DNA from: Bacillota bacterium
Lineage (GTDB): Bacteria > Bacillota > Negativicutes > CTSoil-072
DNA: 52,893 nucleotides
Assembly (NCBI GenBank): GCA_017889545.1
Contig: JAGFZV010000021.1
Location: 1-52,893, forward strand
Direction: 5' to 3'
This document shows, piece after piece, positions 8,080-18,233 of the stretch. Each line of letters begins with the position of its first letter. Positions within the stretch are counted from its first letter, which is position 1. The notes beneath the pieces are model-generated. The model was given only the letters and a program-made list of their open reading frames with translations. It was not told the DNA's origin and did no database searches. The position numbers and the translations under genes are program-made.

Positions 8080-10441
8080 AACGCAAAACAGCAACGGAAA
8101 CTCCGTCACCACCTTCATTATATTCCCCAATCTTCACTGCCCGGACTCCGGAATGATTTTGCAGATATTGCCGGACCCCCTTGCGCAACGCGCCGGTTCC
8201 TTTGCCGTGGATCACCAACACCTCATGCAAACCAGCCATGATCGCATCGTCAATGAACTTATCCAGTGTCTGCACAGCTTCGTCAATCGTCATTCCACGA
8301 ATGTCAATTTGTCTTGCCGCTTCCTTCAGTTGAGCGGCACTTAGCTTGCCAACAGATTTTTTGACAGTTTTGGCTGCTCTTTTCTTATCGATTCGACAGT
8401 CAGCAGCAGAAACATTCATTTTTAAAATACCTGCCTGTACCGTCAAGTCGTTAGCTCCTATGGATAAAACAGTTCCGTATTGTCCTAATGTTGCAATGTA
8501 TACTTCATCGCCTATCTTTAGCATCCCCAGATCAACCGGTTTCATATCCTCGCCAACCGACTGCTCCTCCAACCCGGTAAGACCACTCATGCTTTGCTGT
8601 AGTTGTTTGCGAACCTGTTGGATCGCCCGTTGGCGTTGCTTTTCTTCCGTAACGGAAAACTGGTCCTTCAGTTCCCGAATCAATCTTTCTGCTTCTCTCC
8701 GGGTTTGACGGATTAATGCCGCTGCCTCCTCACGAGTTTTGCGCAGCAAATCTTGTTTTTTCTGGTTCCACTCCGATTGTTCCTGCCGAAGGCGGTTAGA
8801 TAACTGTTGTAACTCCAGTTCTTTTGAACGCATGGACGATGTCCGTTCCAAATAACCAATCCGTTGGGTTTCTAATTCCTCCAGAACATTGGCAAATTCC
8901 TTATGTTCACTGCTCATTAATTGCCGCGCACGCCCAATAATCGTTTCCGCCAGCCCTAACCGTTTTGAAATCGCAAAAGCGTTGCTGCTTCCAGGTACGC
9001 CGATCAATAAACGGTACGTCGGACGCAACGTTTGAACATCAAATTCAACACTGCCATTTTCTACGCCGGAACGCGTATATGCAAAAGTCTTTAATTCGCT
9101 GTAATGGGTAGTGGCAATTGTAGCGGCACCAACTTCTTGAAGATACTCCAGCATGGCCATTGCCAAAGCCGCTCCTTCTTCCGGATCGGTTCCCGCCCCG
9201 ATTTCATCAATCAAGACCAAATCGCAATCTGATACCTTCTGCAAAATACGCACAAGGTTTGTCATATGTCCGGAAAAAGTACTCAAACTCTGTTCAATGC
9301 TCTGCTCATCGCCTATATCGGCAAATACGTTCTTAAAAACCGGCATTGCCGAACCGCTCATTGCCGGAATAAATAAACCGGCCTGAGTCATCAGTGCAAA
9401 CAACCCTACCGTTTTTAAGGATACTGTTTTACCCCCGGTATTCGGTCCAGTAATCAAAAGGGTAGAAAATGTTTTTCCAAGTTCAACGTCAATGGGAACT
9501 ACATTTTCTTTGGGGATCAACGGATGCCTTGCCTGCATTAAGCTAACATAACCGTTATTATTGATGACTGGCAATACAGCACTCATTGCAGCAGCTAAAC
9601 GGGATTTCGCAAAAGTAAAATCAAGAAAGGCTAATTGACGTATATTCTCATATATCGGCTGCGCCTCAGCAGCTACCTTCGTCGACAATGCAGTTAAAAG
9701 ACGCAGGACTTCATTTTTTTCCGCAGCCATCAGCTGCTTGATGTCATTGTTCATATTCACCACAGCCATGGGCTCTATAAACAACGTAGCGCCGCTGGCG
9801 GACTGATCATGGACAATTCCCGGAAAATGCTGGCGGTATTCTTGCTTGATTGGAATAACATACCGGTCGCCACGAACAGTGACCAATGTTTCTTGAAAAT
9901 ACTTTTGATACTCTGACGAATGCAAGATATGGTCAACTTTTTCTTTGATCCGGTTTTGAATCAACCGCGTTTCACGACGGATTCTAAGCAATTCGACACT
10001 CGCTTCATCACGAACAGTTCCTTGTTCGCTAATCGTTTGGCTAATCGCATTTTCAAGCGCTGGAAGCGCCTCAATACAAACCGCATTTTGCGATAACAAT
10101 GGCGCCATATCCTGCAACGGATGAAAAAATGTTTTCATCCGTCTGGCAGCGTATAACGTTCCGGCTATCGCTAAAAAATCTGACGGGTCCAGGACAGCGC
10201 CTAATTCCGCTCTTTTCGTGCAAGAACGGATTTCACGGATTCCGCCTAATGGGACCGGAAGAGCCGCCGACAAAATTTGATACGCTTCCGCTGTTTGCAG
10301 CAAACGGTTTCGAACTGACTCCACGTCTGCAGTTGGAGTCAGTTCCATTGCCAATTCCTTACCGACTGTCGAACCGGTAAGTTCTGCCAGCATATCACGA
10401 ATTTTCGTATATTCCAATGTCTTTAATACATTTGAATCCAT
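8078..10441 (-). CDS. mutS2: endonuclease MutS2
   Basis: 787-residue MutS2. In other bacteria it suppresses homologous recombination and/or rescues collided ribosomes, and it does not act in classic mismatch repair. The ATPase domain has Walker A GPNTGGKT (332-339) and Walker B LVLIDEIGAGTDP (408-420). A charged coiled-coil segment follows (about 510-635). The C-terminal Smr nuclease domain starts near 712 with IDIRG and has HGKGTGALR (745-753). The N-terminal mismatch-recognition domain of MutS is absent, as expected for MutS2. The ATG has an AAGGAGA site. The gene follows the U32 peptidase gene by 9 bases, so the two are co-transcribed. Confidence 0.96.
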   Translation of the reverse strand: MDSNVLKTLEYTKIRDMLAELTGSTVGKELAMELTPTADVESVRNRLLQTAEAYQILSAALPVPLGGIREIRSCTKRAELGAVLDPSDFLAIAGTLYAARRMKTFFHPLQDMAPLLSQNAVCIEALPALENAISQTISEQGTVRDEASVELLRIRRETRLIQNRIKEKVDHILHSSEYQKYFQETLVTVRGDRYVIPIKQEYRQHFPGIVHDQSASGATLFIEPMAVVNMNNDIKQLMAAEKNEVLRLLTALSTKVAAEAQPIYENIRQLAFLDFTFAKSRLAAAMSAVLPVINNNGYVSLMQARHPLIPKENVVPIDVELGKTFSTLLITGPNTGGKTVSLKTVGLFALMTQAGLFIPAMSGSAMPVFKNVFADIGDEQSIEQSLSTFSGHMTNLVRILQKVSDCDLVLIDEIGAGTDPEEGAALAMAMLEYLQEVGAATIATTHYSELKTFAYTRSGVENGSVEFDVQTLRPTYRLLIGVPGSSNAFAISKRLGLAETIIGRARQLMSSEHKEFANVLEELETQRIGYLERTSSMRSKELELQQLSNRLRQEQSEWNQKKQDLLRKTREEAAALIRQTRREAERLIRELKDQFSVTEEKQRQRAIQQVRKQLQQSMSGLTGLEEQSVGEDMKPVDLGMLKIGDEVYIATLGQYGTVLSIGANDLTVQAGILKMNVSAADCRIDKKRAAKTVKKSVGKLSAAQLKEAARQIDIRGMTIDEAVQTLDKFIDDAIMAGLHEVLVIHGKGTGALRKGVRQYLQNHSGVRAVKIGEYNEGGDGVSVAVLR

Positions 10442-10450
10442 AGCCTCTCC

Positions 10451-12952
10451 TTACAAAACTCCCCGAAAATAATGTCCGCGGGTAATTCCGGATTGTTCAA
10501 GCCGGTTAATTTCCTTCTCCGCCCAAAATAAATCATCTTTCTTAGAATCCAGTAAATCCCTATATAGACGCGTCACTGAAGCTAACTCTTCTAAATGAAG
10601 CCAATGAGCCTCAATACGTATTCTATCAATCCCGATTTGCGCAAATCGGGATACATGCGGCAACAGGCTGAGCTTTTTTGCATTCAATATATGCATGCGG
10701 CAAAATTGATCAGTAACAACCGGAAAGCGCTCTTTCATTCTGTCCAGCAGCCAATATTGTTTTTCACGGCATATCTGTGCACACTGCCCACCGGCATCTC
10801 CTAAAAAACTGCCTAACAGGCAATACTCAGAGACCATCAAAGGAAAATATCCATAAACCATACATTCCAAAAGAGGTCGTTTCCCTTGGGCCAATACCTC
10901 AAGTTGTGCAAAATTTAATTCCGGTGACAAGGTCAACCCCGCTAATCCTTCTTGTGCAAAAAACTGAACCGCAGCACCATTATACACATTTAACGCATAA
11001 TCTCCGTGCAGAACAAGCTCTGGATATTGTTGCGCCAACTGTAAACTTCCTACATTTGCAACACTGACTGAATCCGGCTGGAGACGGGAAAACAGTTCCA
11101 AATCATTTATCATGCGAGGAATTTGCCACTCTTTTATGATCCGTGGCGTGTTAAAAATAATTTTCTTACCACTCGATTTCGCTAAATCGCACGCTTCAGC
11201 ATATTCGTCGGCGGTAAACTCCCATTTTTCATACGTCTCGCCGCCAAAATAGACTACATCGGCGCCATTATTCAGCGCAATCTTTATTTTGGCAATTGAA
11301 TCAACATTGACACTCAATGTTACAGCTTGTGAAGTTTTTGTTTTTGCGGGACAGATGCCAGCCTCCCGGATTGTATTTTCCAAATTGAAGGCTGGCAAAG
11401 GAGAACGTTGGAAAACTGCTAATCGGGCTTCTTCCACTTTTTCCACGGCACGTCTTCGCGCATCATTCATTTCGCTTACAGGAACCATCAACTCGCCATC
11501 AATCGTGCACGAAAGTTCTTGCAATTGAAAAATTGTATTTCCCAGCCTGCCGATTTGCTTCTCAATAATTCCTTTATCCAAAGGGCGTTTCAACGCCTTC
11601 ACAGCAAGAAAAGATGTTTGTGCCGTCCCACGAAATCCATCTGCATCTTGCATGCTGATCTGCAGGGGTTCTCCCTCTTTAACCCAAACTTCAACAAATA
11701 AAGGAACTCGGTTATGGACGATGGAATCGGCAAAAAAAGTGCGGGCATACTGCGTCAACTTCATATCAAATATTTTAAACACCCGGTCGCTGTTTCGAAC
11801 AAGAGTAGGGACAGATACAGTAACGTTTGTACCGGCGGGAGCAGTGTCGCATGAAAGCCCGTCAATCTGCATTTCGCCAATCGTCACGTTTACCCGACCG
11901 CCAACCTTGACCCAAAACTCAATGATATCACCAATCGCCAGCGGTTCTTCCAAATGGATCATTGCCTGTTTATTCGCTATGTCATAAGAAACGACCCGTC
12001 CGACAAAAACGCCGCGATTATTAGGCCGTCGGTCGCTCATCATCTTACGGCCCTGCTTGCCTAACAAATACGCAGTCGTAAAATCCCGGTTAAAAATCTG
12101 AGCCAGACGTTTTTGATCCCCATCCTCCGGCCGGTATTCCGACTGCTGCAAAAACCGATCAACTGCACGCCGATATGTATCAACAACAATCGCCACATAT
12201 TCAGGGCGCTTCATTCGACCCTCAATTTTAAATGATGCAACCCCTGCATCCAATAACTTTGGTAAAATATCCAATGTGTTCAAATCACGCGGACTCAATA
12301 AATACTCTCCCGCATCCTGCTTTTGAAGCAGTTCGGCCCCCGTTTCATCAACTAATGAATACGGCAGCCGGCAAGGCTGCGCACAGCGTCCGCGATTACC
12401 ACTCCGTCCACCGATCATACTGCTCATCAGACACTGTCCGGAATAACAAACGCATAAAGCCCCATGGATGAATACTTCAATTTCCACGCCGCCATGCCGG
12501 CAAATCATGGCAATCTCCTCTATCGACAACTCCCTCGCCAATACAACGCGTTTGAAACCATGCTTTGCTAAAAACTGCACTCCGGCCAAATTATGAACCG
12601 TCATCTGCGTACTAGCGTGAAGCGGCATATCGGGAACGACTCTGCGAGCCAACGCCGCAGCCCCCATATCCTGCACGATGACTGCATCAACGCCAATGGT
12701 ATATAAATATCGAAGATAGTTTGCGAGCTCTGGCAATTCCGCATTATCAATCAGGGTGTTTACTGTTACATACACGCGTACAAAACGCAAATGAGCAAAT
12801 CGGACAGCTTCCGCCAATTCTTCCGCATTGAAATTTTGTGCCGATGCCCTGGCTCCAAACAATTTTCCGCCAAGATAAACCGCATTAGCACCACTTTCAA
12901 CAGCAGCAACCAAAGCTTCTTGTCCACCTACCGGCGCCAGCAATTCAACCAT
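10451..12952 (-). CDS. U32 family peptidase with DUF3656 region (RlhA-like)
   Basis: 833-residue cytoplasmic protein. The N-terminal half is a TIM-barrel-like U32 domain with the family cysteine cluster C167, C169, C174, C190, C194 (including CVCYSGQCLMSSMIGG) and EGRMKRPEY (about 245-253). A DUF3656-type middle region follows. The C-terminal half contains a second barrel-like unit (GADVVYFGG) with more conserved cysteines. U32 proteins of this build include RlhA, which hydroxylates C2501 of 23S rRNA, so an Fe-S or prephenate-dependent RNA hydroxylase is likelier than a protease. The ATG at 12952 has an AAAGGA site. A TTG 27 bases upstream would add 9 unsupported residues. Confidence 0.9.
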   Translation of the reverse strand: MVELLAPVGGQEALVAAVESGANAVYLGGKLFGARASAQNFNAEELAEAVRFAHLRFVRVYVTVNTLIDNAELPELANYLRYLYTIGVDAVIVQDMGAAALARRVVPDMPLHASTQMTVHNLAGVQFLAKHGFKRVVLARELSIEEIAMICRHGGVEIEVFIHGALCVCYSGQCLMSSMIGGRSGNRGRCAQPCRLPYSLVDETGAELLQKQDAGEYLLSPRDLNTLDILPKLLDAGVASFKIEGRMKRPEYVAIVVDTYRRAVDRFLQQSEYRPEDGDQKRLAQIFNRDFTTAYLLGKQGRKMMSDRRPNNRGVFVGRVVSYDIANKQAMIHLEEPLAIGDIIEFWVKVGGRVNVTIGEMQIDGLSCDTAPAGTNVTVSVPTLVRNSDRVFKIFDMKLTQYARTFFADSIVHNRVPLFVEVWVKEGEPLQISMQDADGFRGTAQTSFLAVKALKRPLDKGIIEKQIGRLGNTIFQLQELSCTIDGELMVPVSEMNDARRRAVEKVEEARLAVFQRSPLPAFNLENTIREAGICPAKTKTSQAVTLSVNVDSIAKIKIALNNGADVVYFGGETYEKWEFTADEYAEACDLAKSSGKKIIFNTPRIIKEWQIPRMINDLELFSRLQPDSVSVANVGSLQLAQQYPELVLHGDYALNVYNGAAVQFFAQEGLAGLTLSPELNFAQLEVLAQGKRPLLECMVYGYFPLMVSEYCLLGSFLGDAGGQCAQICREKQYWLLDRMKERFPVVTDQFCRMHILNAKKLSLLPHVSRFAQIGIDRIRIEAHWLHLEELASVTRLYRDLLDSKKDDLFWAEKEINRLEQSGITRGHYFRGVL

Positions 12953-13037
12953 ATTTTTCAGTCCTTTCCTGAAAAGCAAAACCGTACAACCTTATTTTTG
13001 TATAATATACACATTTTATAAAAAGAGTCTATTCTTG

Positions 13038-13298
13038 TTATTTACACTTCTCATCGTTAATCATTTCCATCAATTCCTGGTAGTCCTTCTCCAAACGCAA
13101 ATATTCTTCAGCAAGGTTGAGTGCGGCCAATACAGCTATTCTTGTTGGTGATAAGCGCGAATTGCTTCTGGCAATTTGCTTCATCCGCTTATCAATAAAC
13201 GCAGCGACTCGAACAATGGTTTCCGGATCATCATCTCCCCGCAACGTATAGGTTTCACCAAAAATTTCAACTATGGCCTTGCCTTTTTGTTTTTCCAT
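13038..13298 (-). CDS. zapA: cell division protein ZapA
   Basis: 86-residue ZapA, which bundles FtsZ filaments at the division site. The order beta-strand-rich N-terminus (VEIFGETYTLRG), helix (DPETIVRVAAFIDKRM) and long C-terminal coiled coil (about 55-86) matches the family. It lies between pheT and the U32/mutS2 pair in the same direction, a common arrangement in Bacillota. An 8-bp inverted repeat (13316-13323 against 13329-13336) is just upstream in the 5' untranslated region. Confidence 0.9.
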   Translation of the reverse strand: MEKQKGKAIVEIFGETYTLRGDDDPETIVRVAAFIDKRMKQIARSNSRLSPTRIAVLAALNLAEEYLRLEKDYQELMEMINDEKCK

Positions 13299-13380
13299 AC
13301 TCCCACCCCCACTTTAATGGTAAGCTGTTTACCATTTCGCTTAAAACATTTATTATTCCTGCCTGCAATAATTACGCACC

Positions 13381-13408
13381 ATAAAAGCAGCCGGTATGAA
13401 CCGGCTGC
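13381..13408 (-). terminator. rho-independent terminator of pheST
   Basis: A perfect 9-bp GC-rich stem (13387-13395 against 13400-13408) with a 4-base loop is followed in the minus direction by tttta. It lies 38 bases past the pheT stop, so zapA-U32-mutS2 should use another promoter or read-through. Confidence 0.8.
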
Positions 13409-13446
13409 CGCTCAAAAGCTATCAAGATACACTAAAGCGACTATTG

Positions 13447-15876
13447 TTATTTACGTAATTTCGCCGCCATTTTTTTATCCAAATAATCAACAATTTTTCC
13501 GTGACATTCGTTGATTTCTTCGTCGGTCAACGTCCGGTCAGGCGAACGGAATGTCAGAGAAAAAGCCAAGCTCCGCATCCCTTCCTCTACCTGCCCGCCA
13601 GTATACACGTCAAACAAAGTTACTGTCTCCAGCCATTCCCCACTATTGACCCGAATTTCATCCAGCACTTCTTCAACAGAAGTCTTGATCGGCAAGGTAA
13701 TCGACAAATCGCGCACAATCGCCGGAAACTTGGGCAACGGAGTATAACGACTGGAAATTTTTACATGTTTAAGCAATTGTGAAACATTCAGTTCGAAAGC
13801 ATATACTTTGCGCGTCAAACCGAAAGCATCAAGAACTTGCGGATGCACTTCACCGACACTGCCTAAAATTTCCCTATCCTTCACAAAAAATCCTGTCTTC
13901 CCAGGATGCATGGATACATTCTGACCAGATACAACTTCATAATCCTTTATACCCAGTCCGTCAAGCAGTATTTCTACTACTCCTTTCGCATCATAAAAGT
14001 CCACCATGTCCCGCGGCCGGTTCCAAGCAAGGCCATAACGCTTGCCGAGCATCGCACCGCAAAGCATTTGCGGTTCTTCTGGCAATTCGGTCAACGGCAA
14101 GGCTACGGGCAAATATACAGCGCCTAACTCATATATGCACATATCTTCATTTTTACGCGCTAAATTACGCCCAATCGTCTCCAAGACCCCACCCAGCAAA
14201 GTAGTGCGCAGTAAAGGAAAATCATCAGTGATCGGATTTAAAACCTGGATCGTCTTTCGCAGAGGATCGTCAGTCGGGAGATTCAATTTATCCAGTGCGG
14301 CAGGATTGGTAAAGCTAAATGACATAACCTCATCAAATCCGTTTCCGGATAAGATATTACGGATATTATCCAGAAGATCTTGTGCCTTGCTTTGTTTTCC
14401 CTGCATCATATAACCTTGAGGCGTGGTTGCAATAATTTTATCAAACCCGTGGATCCGGGCCACTTCTTCGCTGATATCTGCAATTCCGGTCACATCACTT
14501 CGCCAAGTAGGCGCAGTCACAGTCACCTGGTCTCCACTCTTTTCAATAGTAAATTCCAACCGACGAAGTATATCAATCATAACAGACTGCAAAATATCCG
14601 TTCCCAAATGTTTATTAATTTGTTCTGCTGTAAATGTGATCTGTTTTGGCAAACTTACGCCTGGGTATACATCAACAATCCCGGGGCAAACTTTGCATGC
14701 TCCCATTTCTTCCAAAAGCTGCGCAAGCCGATCCAACGCCCTTGTAACATCGGCACGATCCACGCCCCGTTCAAACCGCCCGGAAGCCTCGGAACGCAAT
14801 CCCAAAGCCCTGGAAGTTCGTCGGATAGAAACACCGTTGAATGCTGCCGCCTCGACTAAAACCGTCTTGGTTTGCGGCGTGATTTCAGTGGCAAGCCCAC
14901 CCATGACGCCAGCTAAGCCTACCGCCTGTATTGCATCGGCAATAACCAGCATATCCGGCGTAAGCTGACGTTTTTCGCCGTCCAATGTTAGCAGACGCTC
15001 TCCGGGTCGAGCCTGTCGAGCCATAATTTGCTGCCGCGACAGCATATTATAGTCATATGTATGCATAGGCAACCCAAGTTCAAGCATAACAAAGTTTGCG
15101 ACATCAACTACGTTGCTGATCGAGCGCATCCCAGCTGCTTCTACCCGGTGGCGAAGCCATGCCGGCGATGGACCAACCTTGATATCTTGAAGCACCCTGG
15201 CAGTAAACCTTGAACACATATGCGGATCTTCAATCGAAATCTTTATCAAATTCGCAGCCTGATCTTTCCCCTCTTCCCGCAAGTTAAGCATCGGTTTCTT
15301 GAGAGGATTTCCAGTCAGAACGGAGATTTCCCGTGCCAAGCCCAGCATGCAAAAGCAATCGGCACGGTTGGCCGTCAGCTCAAATTCCAAAACTACATCA
15401 TCGAGACCCAATGCTTCCTTAACGTCCACTCCGACCGGCGTATCTTCCGGCAATACATATATGCCTTCCTTTGCCGCCGGGTGTAGCAATTTCGGATCCA
15501 AGTTCAGTTCGCTGGCCGAGCACAGCATTCCCTGTGATAAGACGCCCCGGAAATCCGTATCAAAAATTTCTTTCCCACCGGGAAGTTTTGCCCCGTTCAA
15601 GGCAACCGGAACAATCTGACCTGCACTCACATTCTGTGCTCCTGTAACAACTTCCAGCACTGTTTTTTCAATTTCGATTTTACAGATCAATAACTTATCT
15701 GCATTCGGATGGTGTTTAACGGACACAATCTTACCTGTCACTACACCTTCAATATTTTCACCCAAATATTCAATTGCCTCTACGGCAACACCGGCCATCG
15801 TCAATTTTTCGGCAATTTCTTCCGGTGTTTCGTCGAATTGCACATAATCCTTTAACCATTTTATCGATGCACGCAT
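13447..15876 (-). CDS. pheT: phenylalanine--tRNA ligase beta subunit
   Basis: 809-residue beta subunit of the (alpha beta)2 PheRS in the cytoplasm. Domains in order are the N-terminal EMAPII-like tRNA-binding OB fold (about 40-150), B3/B4 editing domain (about 210-400), B5 domain (about 405-475), the class II core-like region, and the C-terminal ferredoxin-fold anticodon-binding domain (about 715-808). The length is typical. It lies 80 bases downstream of pheS and shares its T-box control and the terminator at 13381-13408. Confidence 0.97.
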   Translation of the reverse strand: MRASIKWLKDYVQFDETPEEIAEKLTMAGVAVEAIEYLGENIEGVVTGKIVSVKHHPNADKLLICKIEIEKTVLEVVTGAQNVSAGQIVPVALNGAKLPGGKEIFDTDFRGVLSQGMLCSASELNLDPKLLHPAAKEGIYVLPEDTPVGVDVKEALGLDDVVLEFELTANRADCFCMLGLAREISVLTGNPLKKPMLNLREEGKDQAANLIKISIEDPHMCSRFTARVLQDIKVGPSPAWLRHRVEAAGMRSISNVVDVANFVMLELGLPMHTYDYNMLSRQQIMARQARPGERLLTLDGEKRQLTPDMLVIADAIQAVGLAGVMGGLATEITPQTKTVLVEAAAFNGVSIRRTSRALGLRSEASGRFERGVDRADVTRALDRLAQLLEEMGACKVCPGIVDVYPGVSLPKQITFTAEQINKHLGTDILQSVMIDILRRLEFTIEKSGDQVTVTAPTWRSDVTGIADISEEVARIHGFDKIIATTPQGYMMQGKQSKAQDLLDNIRNILSGNGFDEVMSFSFTNPAALDKLNLPTDDPLRKTIQVLNPITDDFPLLRTTLLGGVLETIGRNLARKNEDMCIYELGAVYLPVALPLTELPEEPQMLCGAMLGKRYGLAWNRPRDMVDFYDAKGVVEILLDGLGIKDYEVVSGQNVSMHPGKTGFFVKDREILGSVGEVHPQVLDAFGLTRKVYAFELNVSQLLKHVKISSRYTPLPKFPAIVRDLSITLPIKTSVEEVLDEIRVNSGEWLETVTLFDVYTGGQVEEGMRSLAFSLTFRSPDRTLTDEEINECHGKIVDYLDKKMAAKLRK

Positions 15877-15956
15877 CTTGCTCCCCCTCTAGCCCAACGC
15901 TGTTTAATCCTTCTATTTCTGTTTTTCTAATGACCGTTGTTTTGGCAATTCGGCTT

Positions 15957-16979
15957 TTAGAATTGCCGTAAAAACCGCAAGTCGCTGTCATAAAACAGTC
16001 GTAAATCGTCGATTCCATATACCAGCATGGCAATCCGTTCAATACCCATTCCAAAAGCAAATCCGCTGACAATCGACGGATCGTAATGACTCATCTCCAA
16101 AACACGGGGATGAACCATACCTGAGCCAAGGATCTCAAGCCACCCCGTCCCGGAACATACCCGGCAGCCTTTGCCTGCACACATTACGCAAGAAATATCG
16201 ACTTCAGCACTTGGTTCTGTGAAAGGGAAAAAGCTGGGACGGAAACGAACACGAACACGATTGCCAAAAATTTCATGAATAAATAATTCCAATGTTCCTT
16301 TGAGATCAGCCAAGCTGATTCCCTTGTCAATCACCAGTCCTTCGACTTGATGAAACATTGGCGAGTGAGTCGCGTCATAATCCCGCCGATACACTTTTCC
16401 CGGCGCTATAACACGAACCGGTTTATTGCTTCCTGCCGCCTGCATCGTTCTGACCTGAACCGGGGATGTATGAGTCCTAAGCAATAAATCCTCGGTAATG
16501 TAAAAAGAATCTTGCATATCTCGGGCAGGATGATCTTTCGGCAAGTTTAATGCTTCAAAATTATAATAGTCTGTTTCCACTTCCGGCCCATCCGCAACCA
16601 TAAAGCCCATTCGCATAAATGTTTCTTTGACCCGTTCCAATGTTAATGTCAATGGATGTTTACGGCCGCGGTATATTTTCCGTCCCGGCAAAGTAATATC
16701 AATCTGTTCGGAAGAAAGGCGTTTTTCCATCTCTTCCTGCTTCATCTGGTCGTTTTTTCGCAATAAAAGTTGTTCCAGTTCATTCCGGATATCATTAACA
16801 ATTTGTCCAATCCGCGGACGTTCTTCCGGGCTCAAGGTTCCCATGCCCCGCAAAGCAGCGGTTAAACTTCCTTTTTTACCAAGATATTTTACCTTCAATT
16901 CCGCTAACCGGCCAATGTCCGACACTTGAGACAGCTCTTCAAGTGCGCTTTGGCGCAATTGTTTCAATTGATCTTCCAT
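15957..16979 (-). CDS. pheS: phenylalanine--tRNA ligase alpha subunit
   Basis: 340-residue catalytic alpha subunit of PheRS. An N-terminal coiled coil (about 1-85) binds tRNA. Class II motifs follow: motif 2 region [17 protein letters not shown] and motif 3 [13 protein letters not shown] near the C-terminus. The [12 protein letters not shown] cysteine cluster precedes the TGWLEI strand, as usual in this family. The ATG at 16979 follows AAGGAGGTATAT. The open frame runs 53 codons further upstream through the T-box terminator, and that extension is an artefact. First gene of pheST. Confidence 0.97.
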   Translation of the reverse strand: MEDQLKQLRQSALEELSQVSDIGRLAELKVKYLGKKGSLTAALRGMGTLSPEERPRIGQIVNDIRNELEQLLLRKNDQMKQEEMEKRLSSEQIDITLPGRKIYRGRKHPLTLTLERVKETFMRMGFMVADGPEVETDYYNFEALNLPKDHPARDMQDSFYITEDLLLRTHTSPVQVRTMQAAGSNKPVRVIAPGKVYRRDYDATHSPMFHQVEGLVIDKGISLADLKGTLELFIHEIFGNRVRVRFRPSFFPFTEPSAEVDISCVMCAGKGCRVCSGTGWLEILGSGMVHPRVLEMSHYDPSIVSGFAFGMGIERIAMLVYGIDDLRLFYDSDLRFLRQF

Positions 16980-17004
16980 ATATACCTCCTTAAGATTGGG
17001 CATT

Positions 17005-17228
17005 AAAAAAAGACTTATCACCCACCAAGGGGCGAAAGTCTTACTCCCGCGGTACCACCCTAATTTAATACTCTCTTTTCCTATAACGGGGAAAGCCGTC
17101 CAGCCTACACAGAAATTTCTTTCAGCTTGGATACTCAAGAGCGAACTTCAGCTAGGTTCCTTCGGCGCCGCTCTCAATCTCCGGCGGCAATCCTCCCTGT
17201 ATAAAGACATCCTCGCTTACTCTCTCTA
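17005..17228 (-). promoter_or_regulatory. T-box leader (tRNA-Phe sensing) of pheST
   Basis: The minus strand carries the T-box core AGGGTGGTACCGCGGG (17046-17061). It is followed by a terminator stem (17011-17042) and a U run (about 17004-17010) just before pheS. A stem I-like region with GAGAGTAAGCGAG begins near the 5' end, and a candidate specifier TTC (Phe) is at 17143-17145. Uncharged tRNA-Phe should stabilise the antiterminator and switch on pheST. A possible promoter TTGCAA-N18-TATTAC spans 17234-17263. Read-through from the yqzL promoter is also possible. Confidence 0.92.
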
Positions 17229-17254
17229 TCATCGTAATAATAAAGACATCAACA

Positions 17255-17341
17255 TCATTGCAACATTAATTTTTTGTACAATACATAAGCAGCAATAGAA
17301 CCGGTAGCTTCGAATATTCTCCACAAAAACTCTGTATTCAT
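17255..17341 (-). CDS. yqzL: YqzL-family mini-protein
   Basis: A 28-residue ORF reading MNTEFLWRIFEATGS and then IAAYVLYKKLMLQ, which matches the short YqzL family (typical ...WxxFxxTGxIxxYLLYKE...). Function is unknown. The family is conserved in Bacillota and often sits near era/recO or synthetase genes. A GGAGAGGGTGG ribosome site precedes the ATG. A consensus promoter (17398-17426) starts right upstream, and the pheS T-box leader follows. It is too short for routine gene calling, and both ends are supported by context. Confidence 0.72.
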   Translation of the reverse strand: MNTEFLWRIFEATGSIAAYVLYKKLMLQ

Positions 17342-17397
17342 AATAGAGAGACCACCCTCTCCGCTTAGCGTTAAATCGCCAATTCTTTGCTAACGAC

Positions 17398-17426
17398 AGT
17401 ATAACATACGGCCTAATAAATTACAA
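17398..17426 (-). promoter_or_regulatory. promoter of yqzL (and possibly pheST)
   Basis: TTGTAA (17421-17426), a 17-base spacer, then TATACT (17398-17403) on the minus strand. The -35 element contains the stop codon of the upstream methylase gene. Confidence 0.7.
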
Positions 17427-18233
17427 GCAGGCACGTCGCTGACGCGCCGCCTCATATAAAAATACTGCAGCGGCAGAAGCCACATTCAACGACTCAGCCT
17501 TTCCATAAATTGGTATCCGCAATTTGCTCTTGGCGGAAACCAGCCATTCATGAGAAACCCCGCTCCCCTCATTACCGAAAACAATGGCCAAAGGTCCAGT
17601 CAAAGCCGCCTCCCAATGCAATAAAGGAGTTTCAAGACAAGCGGCAGCGATTGAAATACCGTGATTTGCAAAGAACACTTGTATGCTTGCTGTTTCGGCA
17701 CCGGTTACTATCGGAAGATGAAAAATCGATCCCATACTTGATCGCAATGTCTTGCCGGAAAAAAGATCGGCACAGCCATTAGTCAAAATAACCCCTGTAC
17801 AGCCAGCCGCATCCGCCGTTCGAATGATCGCACCGACATTGCCCGGATCTTGAACGCAGTCAAGAAGGACAAGAAAGGGCGTTTGATCGGAAATGGTCAA
17901 GTCAGCTAAACAATAATTTTTTCTTTTTACGATAACCATGATTCCCTGTGGATGTTCCGTATCACTAATACGCTCATAGACTGAATCGTTCACTTGAATT
18001 AACCGGCATTTCCGTTTTGCCAAATCAGACAGTATCCGTTTTACTCTATCGCCTTTGGCCGCCTCTCGCGTATATAGACAATGCTGCGCTTCCCAATCAG
18101 ACGTGATGACCTCCTCGGCAAAACGTACGCCTTCGATCGCAAATAGCTCCAGCGCCATACGATATTTTTTTTGTTTTAAAGAAGCTGCCATTTTAATAAA
18201 TGGATTAGTAATACTGTTAATTTCTTCCATCAT
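17421..18233 (-). CDS. TrmH/SpoU-family RNA 2'-O-methyltransferase
   Basis: 270-residue SPOUT-class methylase. An N-terminal L30e-like RNA-binding domain (about 1-100) precedes the knotted SpoU domain with motif 1 (DPGNVGAIIRTADAAG, near 128-143), motif 2 (FGNEGSGVSHE) and motif 3 (IPIYGKAESLNVASAAA). It probably methylates a ribose of 23S rRNA or a tRNA using SAM. The exact nucleotide is not predictable. The ATG overlaps the trkA stop (ATGA), so it is coupled to trkA. A GAGGA site is upstream. The order next to pheS is common in Bacillota. Confidence 0.9.
   Translation of the reverse strand: MMEEINSITNPFIKMAASLKQKKYRMALELFAIEGVRFAEEVITSDWEAQHCLYTREAAKGDRVKRILSDLAKRKCRLIQVNDSVYERISDTEHPQGIMVIVKRKNYCLADLTISDQTPFLVLLDCVQDPGNVGAIIRTADAAGCTGVILTNGCADLFSGKTLRSSMGSIFHLPIVTGAETASIQVFFANHGISIAAACLETPLLHWEAALTGPLAIVFGNEGSGVSHEWLVSAKSKLRIPIYGKAESLNVASAAAVFLYEAARQRRACL

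Noticed and set aside
14423-14968. Long plus-strand frame inside pheT
   Set aside because: Shadow of the conserved pheT coding sequence, with Ser/Thr-rich composition and no ribosome site. The same holds for frames antisense to infC, sufB, menE and other genes.
16980-17138. 53-residue N-terminal extension of pheS
   Set aside because: It lies within the T-box antiterminator and terminator, and the AAGGAGG site fixes the start at 16979.
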